This document shows, one piece after another, positions 8,985 to 17,092 of a stretch of DNA of 64,000 nt; within the stretch, counting starts at the first letter, position 1, and the number at the start of each line of letters is the position of its first letter. Source of the DNA: Phycisphaerae bacterium (GTDB lineage: Bacteria; Planctomycetota; Phycisphaerae; Tepidisphaerales; Tepidisphaeraceae); assembly GCA_026004655.1 (NCBI GenBank), contig BPJO01000014.1:1-64000 (forward strand), given 5' to 3'. Position numbers and translations under genes: made by a program. The notes under the pieces are model-generated. The model did not search any database. It was not told the DNA's origin and was given only the letters and a program-made list of their open reading frames with translations.

Positions 8985-11900
8985 CTAATGAACCTCTTGC
9001 TTCTTCTCGGACGCGGTTCCCGTATCCGTTACGGGGTTACGAATCTTGGCCAGGTGGTGCGTCCGGGGACGGTTGTTCAGTTCCTGGAGCACCTGATAAG
9101 CCCGCGGACCCGTCTGTAGTCGGGTGACCAGGGCATCTTTGTCGTTCAGATTTCCGAACACAATAGCCTCGGTCGGACAGACCTGCTGACAGGCGGTGAC
9201 CACGTCAAAATCGTCCACCGTCGGGGAAGATCGTTTCCCGTTGACCCATTCGTTTCGACGTTGGATGCTGGCTGATTTGATCCGTTGGATGCAGTAGGTG
9301 CATTTTTCCATCACGCCTCGCATCCGCACGGTCACTTCCGGGTTGAATACCAGGGCTTTGATCTTGTCGACCGACTCTTTCTGCTGAGTATCCGGGATAT
9401 TCAACCACGGAACCCAGTGCTGTCGGGGGTGTTTGGACTGATAGTCCAGGTAATTGAATCGACGCACCTTGTAGGGGCAGTTGTTGGCACAATATCGGGT
9501 TCCGATGCAACGGTTGTACACCATGGTGTTCAACCCTTCGCTGTCGTGGACCGTGGCAGCCACTGGACAGACCTGCTCACACGGTGCGTTTTCGCAGTGC
9601 ACGCAGGTGATCGGTTGGTAGGTCACTTCGGGGTTGTCGTCAACAATCTTTTCAGAATAACTGTCCGCGCCGGATTTGAAGTAGCGGTCGATCCGCAACC
9701 AATGCATTTCCCGGTTCACCATGACCATGTCTTTACCGACCACCGGGATGTTGTTTTCCGCCTGACAGGCGATGACGCAGGCATTGCACCCGATGCAGGC
9801 GTTCATGTCCATGGTCATTCCCCATGCATGGGGGTTGTTGAACGCGGTAGGCGCCTGATCGTGCGCCGCAGGGGTCTTGTACGGTTCGGGGAACAGTTGC
9901 AGGGGAAGCAGGTTGTGTGCCTTTTTGTGGGGCGCAGCCGGGTCTTTCAAGTAGGCGGCCAGGGTCGATTCATGGACGACTTTGCCCCCTTCGTTTTTGA
10001 CCCCGACCCGTTTCTCAGCGATCTCAAACCCCATCGGTTCGATGATGTAATGCGTCTGTGTCGAAGCAATCTTATAACGGGTTCCGGTCTTCTCAGGTTT
10101 GGGAATGTTGGCTGACCAGAAACTCGTGCTGGTCCGTACGTCGTAGGTATCAAAACCGATCTGGTATCCGATCGAACCGGGGTTGTCCGTCAACAGGATC
10201 GCGCCGGCACGTTTCCGACCGTAACCCAGCGGGAGGGTGATCACGCCACGGGGTTGACCGGGCAAAATAAAGGCGGCGATGTCGATCGAACGGTCACCTA
10301 CTTTCAGACGAATGACGTCGGTCGAATAATCGTCCTGATGGATGCCTAGCTGCTGGGCGTCATAGGCACTGATCAGGGCGGCATTATCCCAGGTGATTTT
10401 GCTGACAGGGTCGGGCATTTCCTGCAACCAACCGTTGTTGGCGAATCGACCGTCGTACATCGAATAGTCTGCGACGAAACGGACTTCGTACAGGTCCGCT
10501 GGTTTGGCTTCGACACGGACGGTCGGTTTGTTCACAGGGGTTTTGACCGTGAACGGATCGGACGAGATAAAACCGTCATGCAACGCTTGCCGGAATGTCG
10601 GGTTATTGGCAACGAACGGGTCCTTGAAAATCCCCGACCACGTCCGGTACAGGACCGCTTGGTCGAGAGTAATTTCCTTAGCAGCTTCGGCGGGAATACC
10701 CAGAATCGACTCGACCGTCTCTCCCATCAGGGCAGCCAGGAGCGATGCAGGGGTGAATCCGTTGAACAACGGGCGGATCAACGGTTGTTGCAGGCAGATT
10801 GAACCGTCCCATGCTTCAGAATCTCCCCAGGATTCCAGGTAATGGGCTCGGTTGACATGCCACTGACAGGCGTGGGAAGTCTCGTTGTCGTAAAGAGACA
10901 AATGAACGGTCGTACCACCTCGCTGGGTCAGTGTTCCCAAGGCATCGGCGAACTTCAGATCCGCGGGTGCGTCGTAGACAGGGTTACCACCGAGGATCAG
11001 AAGGGTATCCACCGACCCGTTTTGAATCGCATCGACCAGTTCACGGATTTGTTCCAAGTGAGAGGGCTGATCGATTTCCGGACGAAGCTGGATCGTGGTA
11101 CCGTAGGCGCCTAACGAAGCATTGATTGCGGAGATCATTCCCAGTACTTCGGGTCGCAGGTGCGGACCGCCGGCGACGACGACCCGCCCACGGTGGGAGG
11201 AAAGATCTGACCACATTTTGGCAACGAACGCCACTTCACGATCGCTGAGGTTACTTTGGGCGCTTTCCAGTCCCGCATGATGGGCCAATTGCAGGATCAA
11301 TTGTTCGATCTTGCGAACCGACGCGGGCAACCGTTCGTCGGCGACGGTACCGGTGGTCGAAAAACCGGATTCCACCACGTACATCCGGTTCATGGTCCGA
11401 TCGGTATCGACTTGTTTTCGACGTCGGGCCCAATCGTTGGCGTGACGAAGAGCGTACGGATGCAGGTTCAAAAGGTCGGCATCGAAGCTGACGATGATGT
11501 CGGCTTGGGACAGATCAAACACCTGACGAACGGACTGTCCGAACGTCTCTTTGTCGGACCGAAGTTGGTTCGAATATGAAACCGGTTCGTATTCATAAAC
11601 CTTTGTCCCGGGATACTTTGCAACAAAGGCATCGATTTGCGCACGGGTCGTGCGCGAGTGCGTGGCTTCGTGGAGAATCGCCACACGGGTTCCGAGCTTG
11701 GTCCGGATCGTGCTAAAGAACTGTTCCGGTGACTGAGCAACGCCTTTTCCTTCCACCAGTCGGTGAATGATCCCCCGGCTTCGCTCGGGGTCATACATGT
11801 CTAAAAGGCTGGCTTGGGCAAAGGTGGTCGATGCGCCCAACGGTCGTTTGGTGTCGGCAAACGTTCGGGTCATCGGGTGCAGGGGATTTCCTTCCACCTT

Positions 11901-12245
11901 GATGGGTCTTCCGTCCATGGAGCTGACCAAAAGAGGCTGGGCGTATCCTCCGAGTTCAAAAGCCGTCGCGTAGGCTTCGGGAACTCCGGGAACGCGATCC
12001 TCGGAGGTCGAAGTCTGAGGGACCACGTTTTCCTTAGGCCAGCGACGACACCCGGTCAGGGTGATTCCCGCCAAAGCCATCGAAGCCCCGGCCAACTGGA
12101 GAAAACGTCTCCGGGAGGTGTTGACCATCGCACCCGGGTCATAGCTGGGAAACTCTTTTTCAATGGCTTCGCGAACGGCGGGCGTGTTCGCCAACTCGTT
12201 TAACGATTGCCAATACGTTCGGCCTGTGTTCTGTTGATCGTTCAT
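8985..12245 (-). CDS. actB: Alternative complex III subunit ActB (molybdopterin-like domain fused to Fe-S protein)
   Basis: A roughly 1086-residue fusion. The N-terminus carries a Tat motif (SRRRFLQLAG) for export of the folded protein, followed by a molybdopterin-oxidoreductase-like domain that in ActB proteins lacks the cofactor. The C-terminal ferredoxin part has four cysteine clusters (CIGCNACVIAC, CVHCENAPCEQVC, CTYC and CQQVC, plus the CIGTRYCANNC group), matching the [4Fe-4S]/[3Fe-4S] wire that carries electrons from quinol to the c-hemes. The ATG at 12245 overlaps the actA stop (ATGA); the TTG at 12263 is less likely. Confidence 0.94.
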   Translation of the reverse strand: MNDQQNTGRTYWQSLNELANTPAVREAIEKEFPSYDPGAMVNTSRRRFLQLAGASMALAGITLTGCRRWPKENVVPQTSTSEDRVPGVPEAYATAFELGGYAQPLLVSSMDGRPIKVEGNPLHPMTRTFADTKRPLGASTTFAQASLLDMYDPERSRGIIHRLVEGKGVAQSPEQFFSTIRTKLGTRVAILHEATHSRTTRAQIDAFVAKYPGTKVYEYEPVSYSNQLRSDKETFGQSVRQVFDLSQADIIVSFDADLLNLHPYALRHANDWARRRKQVDTDRTMNRMYVVESGFSTTGTVADERLPASVRKIEQLILQLAHHAGLESAQSNLSDREVAFVAKMWSDLSSHRGRVVVAGGPHLRPEVLGMISAINASLGAYGTTIQLRPEIDQPSHLEQIRELVDAIQNGSVDTLLILGGNPVYDAPADLKFADALGTLTQRGGTTVHLSLYDNETSHACQWHVNRAHYLESWGDSEAWDGSICLQQPLIRPLFNGFTPASLLAALMGETVESILGIPAEAAKEITLDQAVLYRTWSGIFKDPFVANNPTFRQALHDGFISSDPFTVKTPVNKPTVRVEAKPADLYEVRFVADYSMYDGRFANNGWLQEMPDPVSKITWDNAALISAYDAQQLGIHQDDYSTDVIRLKVGDRSIDIAAFILPGQPRGVITLPLGYGRKRAGAILLTDNPGSIGYQIGFDTYDVRTSTSFWSANIPKPEKTGTRYKIASTQTHYIIEPMGFEIAEKRVGVKNEGGKVVHESTLAAYLKDPAAPHKKAHNLLPLQLFPEPYKTPAAHDQAPTAFNNPHAWGMTMDMNACIGCNACVIACQAENNIPVVGKDMVMVNREMHWLRIDRYFKSGADSYSEKIVDDNPEVTYQPITCVHCENAPCEQVCPVAATVHDSEGLNTMVYNRCIGTRYCANNCPYKVRRFNYLDYQSKHPRQHWVPWLNIPDTQQKESVDKIKALVFNPEVTVRMRGVMEKCTYCIQRIKSASIQRRNEWVNGKRSSPTVDDFDVVTACQQVCPTEAIVFGNLNDKDALVTRLQTGPRAYQVLQELNNRPRTHHLAKIRNPVTDTGTASEKKQEVH

Positions 12246-13006
12246 CGGTGGCACGTAGAGCAACTGGTCATGAAATGATGATCACGAATCCCGTACTTCT
12301 TCTTCAAAAACTCGCCCAACTTCGATTGTGTGATTTCCTCATTGGGCGCCAGGTTCATTTCCTGCAGGATCTGGAAACTTTCGGTCCCCGGTTCGGCCAA
12401 TTTCAACTGATCGGGGGTCCAGCCGAGATTGGTCACCTGGTCCTTCGGACGAAGCGCCTGTTCGGGGTTGCGATGGCAATCCAGACACCATCCCATGGAC
12501 AGGTTCTTGGCCTGGTAAACACCTTCTTCACCCATGTGATCCACCCGTCCATGACACGAGACGCAGGAGACACCTTTGTTCACGTGGGCAGAATGGTTGA
12601 AATAGCTGTAATCAGGAAGGTCATGGACTTTGACCCACTCGATCGGTTTACCGCTTTGCCAAGACTCCCGGACCGGGGCCAGTTTCGGGGATTCGGTCCG
12701 AACGTTCGTGTGACAATTCATGCACGTCTGTGTCGGAGGAATCGCAGCAAAAGCGGCTTTGTCCACGGTCGTGTGACAGTAAGTGCAGTCCAGACCCAGC
12801 TGACCGACGTGCAACGCGTGACTGTACGGGACAGGCTGGACCGGTTGATACCCTACGTCCGTGTTTTCCGGAGAAGCGCCCAATCCCACGACGACCGGTA
12901 CGTATGTACCTGCACCGATCACCAGAAGAACCAGAAGCGGCAGAACCAGGTTCGCCGTCTTCGGGAAGACGTATTTGGATGTGTATTTCTCTGCCATGTT
13001 CTTCAT
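12242..13006 (-). CDS. actA: Alternative complex III subunit ActA (pentaheme cytochrome c)
   Basis: First gene of the operon. The 254-residue protein has one N-terminal membrane helix (about residues 17-40) and five CxxCH heme sites: CTYCH, CMNCH, CVSCH, CLDCH and a C-terminal CSTCH. This is the multiheme c subunit that receives electrons from the Fe-S clusters of ActB. An internal ATG at 12997 (MAEKYTS) is an alternative start. Overlap of its stop with the actB start implies coupled translation. Confidence 0.93.
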   Translation of the reverse strand: MKNMAEKYTSKYVFPKTANLVLPLLVLLVIGAGTYVPVVVGLGASPENTDVGYQPVQPVPYSHALHVGQLGLDCTYCHTTVDKAAFAAIPPTQTCMNCHTNVRTESPKLAPVRESWQSGKPIEWVKVHDLPDYSYFNHSAHVNKGVSCVSCHGRVDHMGEEGVYQAKNLSMGWCLDCHRNPEQALRPKDQVTNLGWTPDQLKLAEPGTESFQILQEMNLAPNEEITQSKLGEFLKKKYGIRDHHFMTSCSTCHR

Positions 13007-13043
13007 GCGACGAAAAGTACCTTCGTCCTTCGAGAGAATGGAG

Positions 13044-13071
13044 AAGATAGCGAACTATGCGCCGGTTACAA
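13044..13071 (-). promoter_or_regulatory. Possible promoter of the act-cox operon
   Basis: On the minus strand, TTGTAA (13066-13071) and TATCTT (13044-13049) are separated by 16 bases and lie about 40 bases upstream of the actA start. The match to a housekeeping sigma promoter is moderate; nothing else convincing was seen in this gap. Confidence 0.3.
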
Positions 13072-13151
13072 CTTAAACTGCTTTCAATAATCATCTTCTG
13101 CACGATTTCGTCCAGTAAATGACGCGGAAGTGCGACATTTAGACACACAAA

Positions 13152-13171
13152 AAAGGACTTGAAAGTCCTTT
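13152..13171 (-). terminator. Rho-independent terminator after the cytochrome c peroxidase gene
   Basis: On the minus strand an 8-bp stem (AAAGGACT/AGTCCTTT, 4-nt loop) runs into a six-base T-run. It lies 75 bases past the peroxidase stop and before actA, so it separates the two transcription units. Confidence 0.75.
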
Positions 13172-13245
13172 GAAAGGGTGTATCAAGGATCGTTTGATGA
13201 TAAGGACGTGATATTTAAAACGATGACGGTCGGGTTCTGCGCGTG

Positions 13246-14493
13246 TTAATCCGGGGTTTCAGGACGATCCGGAATGACTAAGACTCGTTGTCGGGGTTCG
13301 GTCAGAGACAACAAGAACGCTTTCAAATCCGCTTTTTCCTCGGGGGTCAGGTCAAGAGGTTTCAACAACGGGGATTTGGTTGGAAAAAGCGGATCGTTTT
13401 CCTGGTGCGGTTTCCGTCGAAGGGTGGGCATGCCTGCGTTGTACAGATTTATCACCCCGTCAAGCTCAAAAAGACCGTTATGCATATAAGGCGCGGTCCT
13501 TTCGATATTCCTGAGCGTCGGTGTCAGGAAAGCGCCGACATCCTTCGGATCCTTTGTAACTTCATATCTACCAAGATCTTGCAACCTTCTTCCGTAATAA
13601 CTTAGTCCGACATCATGGAACTTACCGTCCGTGAAGTTCGGTCCGTTATGGCAATTGATGCACCCGGCTTTGGTCCGAAACAGGTGAAGTCCACGAATGG
13701 CTTCATCGGATAACGCGTCATATTTGCCTTTGAGAAACTGGTCGAACTTACTTCTTCCCCCAACGATTGTACGTTCAAAGCACGCAATGGCTTTGGCGAT
13801 ATTTTCCATGGTAATGGCATTGTCCCCGAACACCTTCCGGAATCGTTGTTGATAATCCGGATTCTGACGGAGTCGTTGAACGATCTCATCCGGGTCCCCT
13901 TTCATCTCATTAGACGCCAGGATGGGTCCCATGATCTGTTCTTCCAGAGTCGTTGCCCGTCCGTCATAGAACAAAAACGGTTTGTGGGCAGCATTCATGA
14001 TCGTCGGGGCGTTGCGTTTGACCCGTTGACGATCATGTCCGAAGGAAAGGGTTTGACCGTCTGCCCAACCTAGTTCAGGAATGTGACAGGAAGCGCAGGC
14101 CCATTGTCGGCTTCCGGAAAGGTCCTCCTCAAAAAACAATTCTCGACCCAGGGCAGCTTTTTCCGGGGAATACGGGTTGTCGGCGGGGTGTTTCACGGGA
14201 GGAAGCAGACCCAGTTCCACGTGTTGCACGGAAGGATCGACTTCCGCAGCCGGCCATTCGGACGGTGGACGACTATAGGCGATCCGCAGGGACATGACTG
14301 GCTGGGTGGTAGGCGCTGGCTCGGCATACAACCCCGAACCGGAAAGTGTCATCCAACCGACCAACGTCACCAGACCGAGTACCAGCAACGACATCATCGA
14401 CAAAGCAGAAAGATCCGTGCTCGCCACGGACGAGTCCGATCTTGATTCAGAACCGGAAGAGGCTGGAAACGGTTTGCAAGGCATAGGGTTCAC
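13246..14493 (-). CDS. Di-heme cytochrome c peroxidase (CcpA/MauG family)
   Basis: A 415-residue protein with an N-terminal membrane segment or signal (about residues 30-57) and two c-heme sites, CASCH (about residue 131) and CINCH (about residue 280), spaced as in bacterial di-heme peroxidases, plus the family motif YMHNGLF. These periplasmic enzymes reduce H2O2 with electrons from small cytochromes; MauG relatives instead oxidize protein side chains, and the two cannot be separated here. It is the third gene after a PEP-CTERM protein and a pseudopilin, 10 bp after the latter, so it is probably co-transcribed and controlled by the palindromic operator at 16944-16974. Confidence 0.9.
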   Translation of the reverse strand: MNPMPCKPFPASSGSESRSDSSVASTDLSALSMMSLLVLGLVTLVGWMTLSGSGLYAEPAPTTQPVMSLRIAYSRPPSEWPAAEVDPSVQHVELGLLPPVKHPADNPYSPEKAALGRELFFEEDLSGSRQWACASCHIPELGWADGQTLSFGHDRQRVKRNAPTIMNAAHKPFLFYDGRATTLEEQIMGPILASNEMKGDPDEIVQRLRQNPDYQQRFRKVFGDNAITMENIAKAIACFERTIVGGRSKFDQFLKGKYDALSDEAIRGLHLFRTKAGCINCHNGPNFTDGKFHDVGLSYYGRRLQDLGRYEVTKDPKDVGAFLTPTLRNIERTAPYMHNGLFELDGVINLYNAGMPTLRRKPHQENDPLFPTKSPLLKPLDLTPEEKADLKAFLLSLTEPRQRVLVIPDRPETPD

Positions 14494-14503
14494 GATTCAA
14501 GAC

Positions 14504-15202
14504 TCATTGAATTTGGTTGATGGAAATATGCCCCCCGATTTTCAGTTCGTAAAACGCCCCTCGGATTCCGTCGGGTCTTTTGAAACGGTGGGGATAAACT
14601 CGTTGAGCCGTAGGAATGCTGTATCCGGAAAATGGTCCGATGAATCCGGATAATCCCGGCATCAAAGCAACGTTCTCGTACACCATGGTGACGGTTTCTT
14701 TGGCCCGTCCTCGACGTAATGACCCGCCTGACAGGACCGTCGCGTTTAACGTAAAAGCGTAGGTGTTTTGAAAACGCTTTAAATAATCGGGTTGAGCTTG
14801 ACAGACCCAGATTTCGCTCGTGCCGTCAAGATACTTCGCTGGGGGGAGGGGTAAAGTCAAGTTCACGTCATTCGGATCGATCCCATGAAGCATGGCTGCG
14901 AGTCCATACCGTTCCGGACGAGCTGCCGGGTCGCCGGGGGTTTTGTCTCCCGGTCTCATCCGGTAAGCATGACGACCGAGACTTTGGGGGTCAGGAAACC
15001 GGTCTCGATTGTCGTTGGCGTACAAAATCAGCCCGGAATAGATCTGACGCAGATTCCCTTGACAGCGGACTTCAAGCGCCTGTTTGCGCGCCTTGGTCAG
15101 AACCGGAAGCAGGATCGCCATCAGGACCGAAATGATCCCGATGACGACCAGCAGTTCGACCAGTGTAAACGCCATTGAACGGCGTCCAGGCGACATCTTC
15201 AT
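14504..15202 (-). CDS. Type II secretion-like pseudopilin (prepilin N-methylation motif)
   Basis: A 232-residue protein with a short basic leader followed by [13 protein letters not shown], the prepilin peptidase recognition site and hydrophobic helix (cleavage before F). The rest is a globular domain of the planctomycete pseudopilin type (N-L-R-Q-I near residue 50), with no metal-binding signature. Such proteins occur in many copies in planctomycetes and their roles are unknown. Its ATG overlaps the stop of the PEP-CTERM gene upstream (ATGA), so translation is probably coupled. Confidence 0.88.
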   Translation of the reverse strand: MKMSPGRRSMAFTLVELLVVIGIISVLMAILLPVLTKARKQALEVRCQGNLRQIYSGLILYANDNRDRFPDPQSLGRHAYRMRPGDKTPGDPAARPERYGLAAMLHGIDPNDVNLTLPLPPAKYLDGTSEIWVCQAQPDYLKRFQNTYAFTLNATVLSGGSLRRGRAKETVTMVYENVALMPGLSGFIGPFSGYSIPTAQRVYPHRFKRPDGIRGAFYELKIGGHISINQIQ

Positions 15203-16923
15203 ACCCCTCTCCGTCTTCGCAACACAAGTCCCATGCCCACGCCAAGCAGCGTGAGCATCCCGGGTTCAGGAACCAGAGCTGCCATCACGTCCAGACGGAA
15301 CTGACCCGTATACCCTCTGGAATCGACCTGCCCCAGGGTCAGGTGAGGAAAACCTAAGACATTTAACCAGGTATGGGCGAACAGGTTCACATCCACCGCA
15401 TTGACCAGATTGGCATCCGCAGCCGTGGCGTTATAGACCGTCGCCAGGGGATCGAGGCTGGCAATGTCCCCTTGTGCCCAAGTTTTGTCAGCAGAACCCC
15501 CGAGGGTGTAGTAATTTGCTCCCAGAATGTCCAAATCGTCAAGCGTCAGTGCCCCGTCCAGGTTGACATCCCCGTTTTGAAAACCAAGGAACGATTGAAG
15601 AATTTTAACGTCCTTCCAGTCAACGCTTCCGTTGCCATTGAGGTCGTATTTGCCTTTATTGCTTAATTCTTCTGAGCTGATTGGGGTTCCGCGAGGTGTC
15701 AGTGCCGAAAGAAACATTGCTCGGTCCGCGGAATCGACCAGTCCATTTCGGTCAAAGTCTCCCACTTTGTAAATATTAATTCCGGTCACGGATTGGGTTT
15801 TATTCTCCGCGTATAACAGTTGTTGGATCGTTCCTGCAGTGGTGTGAACAATCTGGCGAACTTGCATTCGTAACGTGTTAGAGTTCGGACTGTCGTTAAG
15901 AAAGGCTTGACGCTGGGCTCTATTGACTAAGGTGACCAAACGTCCCTGGGGGTCTAGACGCATGACCGTTCCCGTTCCGTTGGTGCTGTTGAAGTACAAA
16001 TTGCCTTGGCTGTCGGAAGTTGCTGAAAAAGTCGTGGGTATGACATCCCCCTGATCCAGAAAATCTTTCAAAGCATCACGCGACAACAACACACCGATGG
16101 ACGAGGTGGTATTGGTCGACGCATCATGGTCGATATAAACGAGGCCCCCTTCATCAGGTCCTGTTCCTCGAAAAACAATCCGATCGACACCACCACCCGG
16201 GTTTAACACGGCCACTTCGGTATTGGCCCCGCTGACGGCGACCAACCTGTCGGCTTGGCCGGTCAAGGGGTTCAGTTTCCACACTCCTCCGAACGCGGTG
16301 GATGTGTCCATATGATAAATCCGCTGTCCGTCATTAGACCAGGCGAATTGTCGTCCCCAGTTGGACGAGGTATTGCTTGTATTGACGACGTTCTGAAGGT
16401 CGCTGAGTGTTGTCAACGTGGTGATGGCATTGACCGGGTAGGTATCCGGTATCACGGAGGGATCAAACCGATAAAACCGTTTGGTGGCAGCAGGGTCAAC
16501 CGTTGTGCTACTGGGTAACCGTGTCAATGACGCGTCGGTAGCCCAAATCATGGTGTACGGTGCGAACGAACCAACGGTTTGAGGATTGAATAAGAACCCG
16601 CTGATCAAAGGGGTGGTGACGGAACGGTTGGTATCGTTGTTTCGGTAATAGAGTTGAAGTTGTCCTTCCGAAAGCACATCGGTCGCGGTCTGGCTGCTGC
16701 TGACGTTGGTGATGAGTCGTATGGCGCCTAGACCGCTGAAGGGACTGGAACCGTAGTTGGTGACCAACATTCGATCATTGACCGGATCGTATGCAAAAGC
16801 GGCGATCGCTTTGCCATTCGTCGCGTTGGCACCATTGACGACGGTGACCAGCACATCATTCCCGTGGGCAAAGGATCCAGAAACGACCACCACACTGGCG
16901 GTTAAGACGGACATGGAACGCAT
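15199..16923 (-). CDS. Exported PEP-CTERM protein with dockerin-like repeats
   Basis: A 574-residue secreted protein. It has an N-terminal signal peptide, then a large beta-rich region of unrecognised fold (possibly propeller-like). Three dockerin/EF-hand-type calcium loops follow at about residues 390-475 (GDFDRNGLVDSADR, DLNGNGSVDWKD, GDVNLDGALTLDD). The C-terminus is a PEP-CTERM sorting signal: VPEPG, a hydrophobic helix and an Arg cluster. The ATG at 16923 has AAGGAGAG at the right distance; the upstream TTG at 16944 lies in the operator and is unlikely. It heads a three-gene unit with the pseudopilin and the di-heme peroxidase. Confidence 0.87.
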   Translation of the reverse strand: MRSMSVLTASVVVVSGSFAHGNDVLVTVVNGANATNGKAIAAFAYDPVNDRMLVTNYGSSPFSGLGAIRLITNVSSSQTATDVLSEGQLQLYYRNNDTNRSVTTPLISGFLFNPQTVGSFAPYTMIWATDASLTRLPSSTTVDPAATKRFYRFDPSVIPDTYPVNAITTLTTLSDLQNVVNTSNTSSNWGRQFAWSNDGQRIYHMDTSTAFGGVWKLNPLTGQADRLVAVSGANTEVAVLNPGGGVDRIVFRGTGPDEGGLVYIDHDASTNTTSSIGVLLSRDALKDFLDQGDVIPTTFSATSDSQGNLYFNSTNGTGTVMRLDPQGRLVTLVNRAQRQAFLNDSPNSNTLRMQVRQIVHTTAGTIQQLLYAENKTQSVTGINIYKVGDFDRNGLVDSADRAMFLSALTPRGTPISSEELSNKGKYDLNGNGSVDWKDVKILQSFLGFQNGDVNLDGALTLDDLDILGANYYTLGGSADKTWAQGDIASLDPLATVYNATAADANLVNAVDVNLFAHTWLNVLGFPHLTLGQVDSRGYTGQFRLDVMAALVPEPGMLTLLGVGMGLVLRRRRGV

Positions 16924-16943
16924 TTTCGAGGCTCTCCTTATCA

Positions 16944-16974
16944 ATTGAGATTGAATCTCATTATAAATCTCAAT
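16944..16974. promoter_or_regulatory. Nested palindromic operator upstream of the PEP-CTERM gene
   Basis: A perfect 15-bp palindrome TGAGATTGAATCTCA (16946-16960) lies inside an outer inverted repeat ATTGAGATT/AATCTCAAT (16944-16952 and 16966-16974). It overlaps the -10 box. The 7-1-7 form resembles Fur-family boxes, but the regulator is not known. Confidence 0.7.
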
Positions 16975-16987
16975 CGCTTATTTTCAA
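16960..16987 (-). promoter_or_regulatory. Promoter of the PEP-CTERM/pseudopilin/peroxidase unit
   Basis: TTGAAA (16982-16987) and a perfect TATAAT (16960-16965) are separated by 16 bases on the minus strand, 37 bases upstream of the ATG at 16923. The palindrome overlaps the -10, as expected of a repressor site. Confidence 0.7.
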
Positions 16988-17092
16988 CACGACTTCCCAA
17001 AAAAGGAGAACTGTAAAATACGAAACGATTCGGTGAATCGCCGAGAAGGACCCAAGGTCCGACCTATGGGGCCTATCAGGAGGTGGAGGTAT

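Noticed and set aside
9285-10115. Long open frame on the plus strand opposite actB
   Set aside because: Antisense of a well conserved coding region; its translation has no domain pattern and no ribosome binding site.
12248-13090. 280-codon plus-strand frame opposite actA
   Set aside because: Shadow of the pentaheme cytochrome gene; composition follows the antisense of heme motifs.
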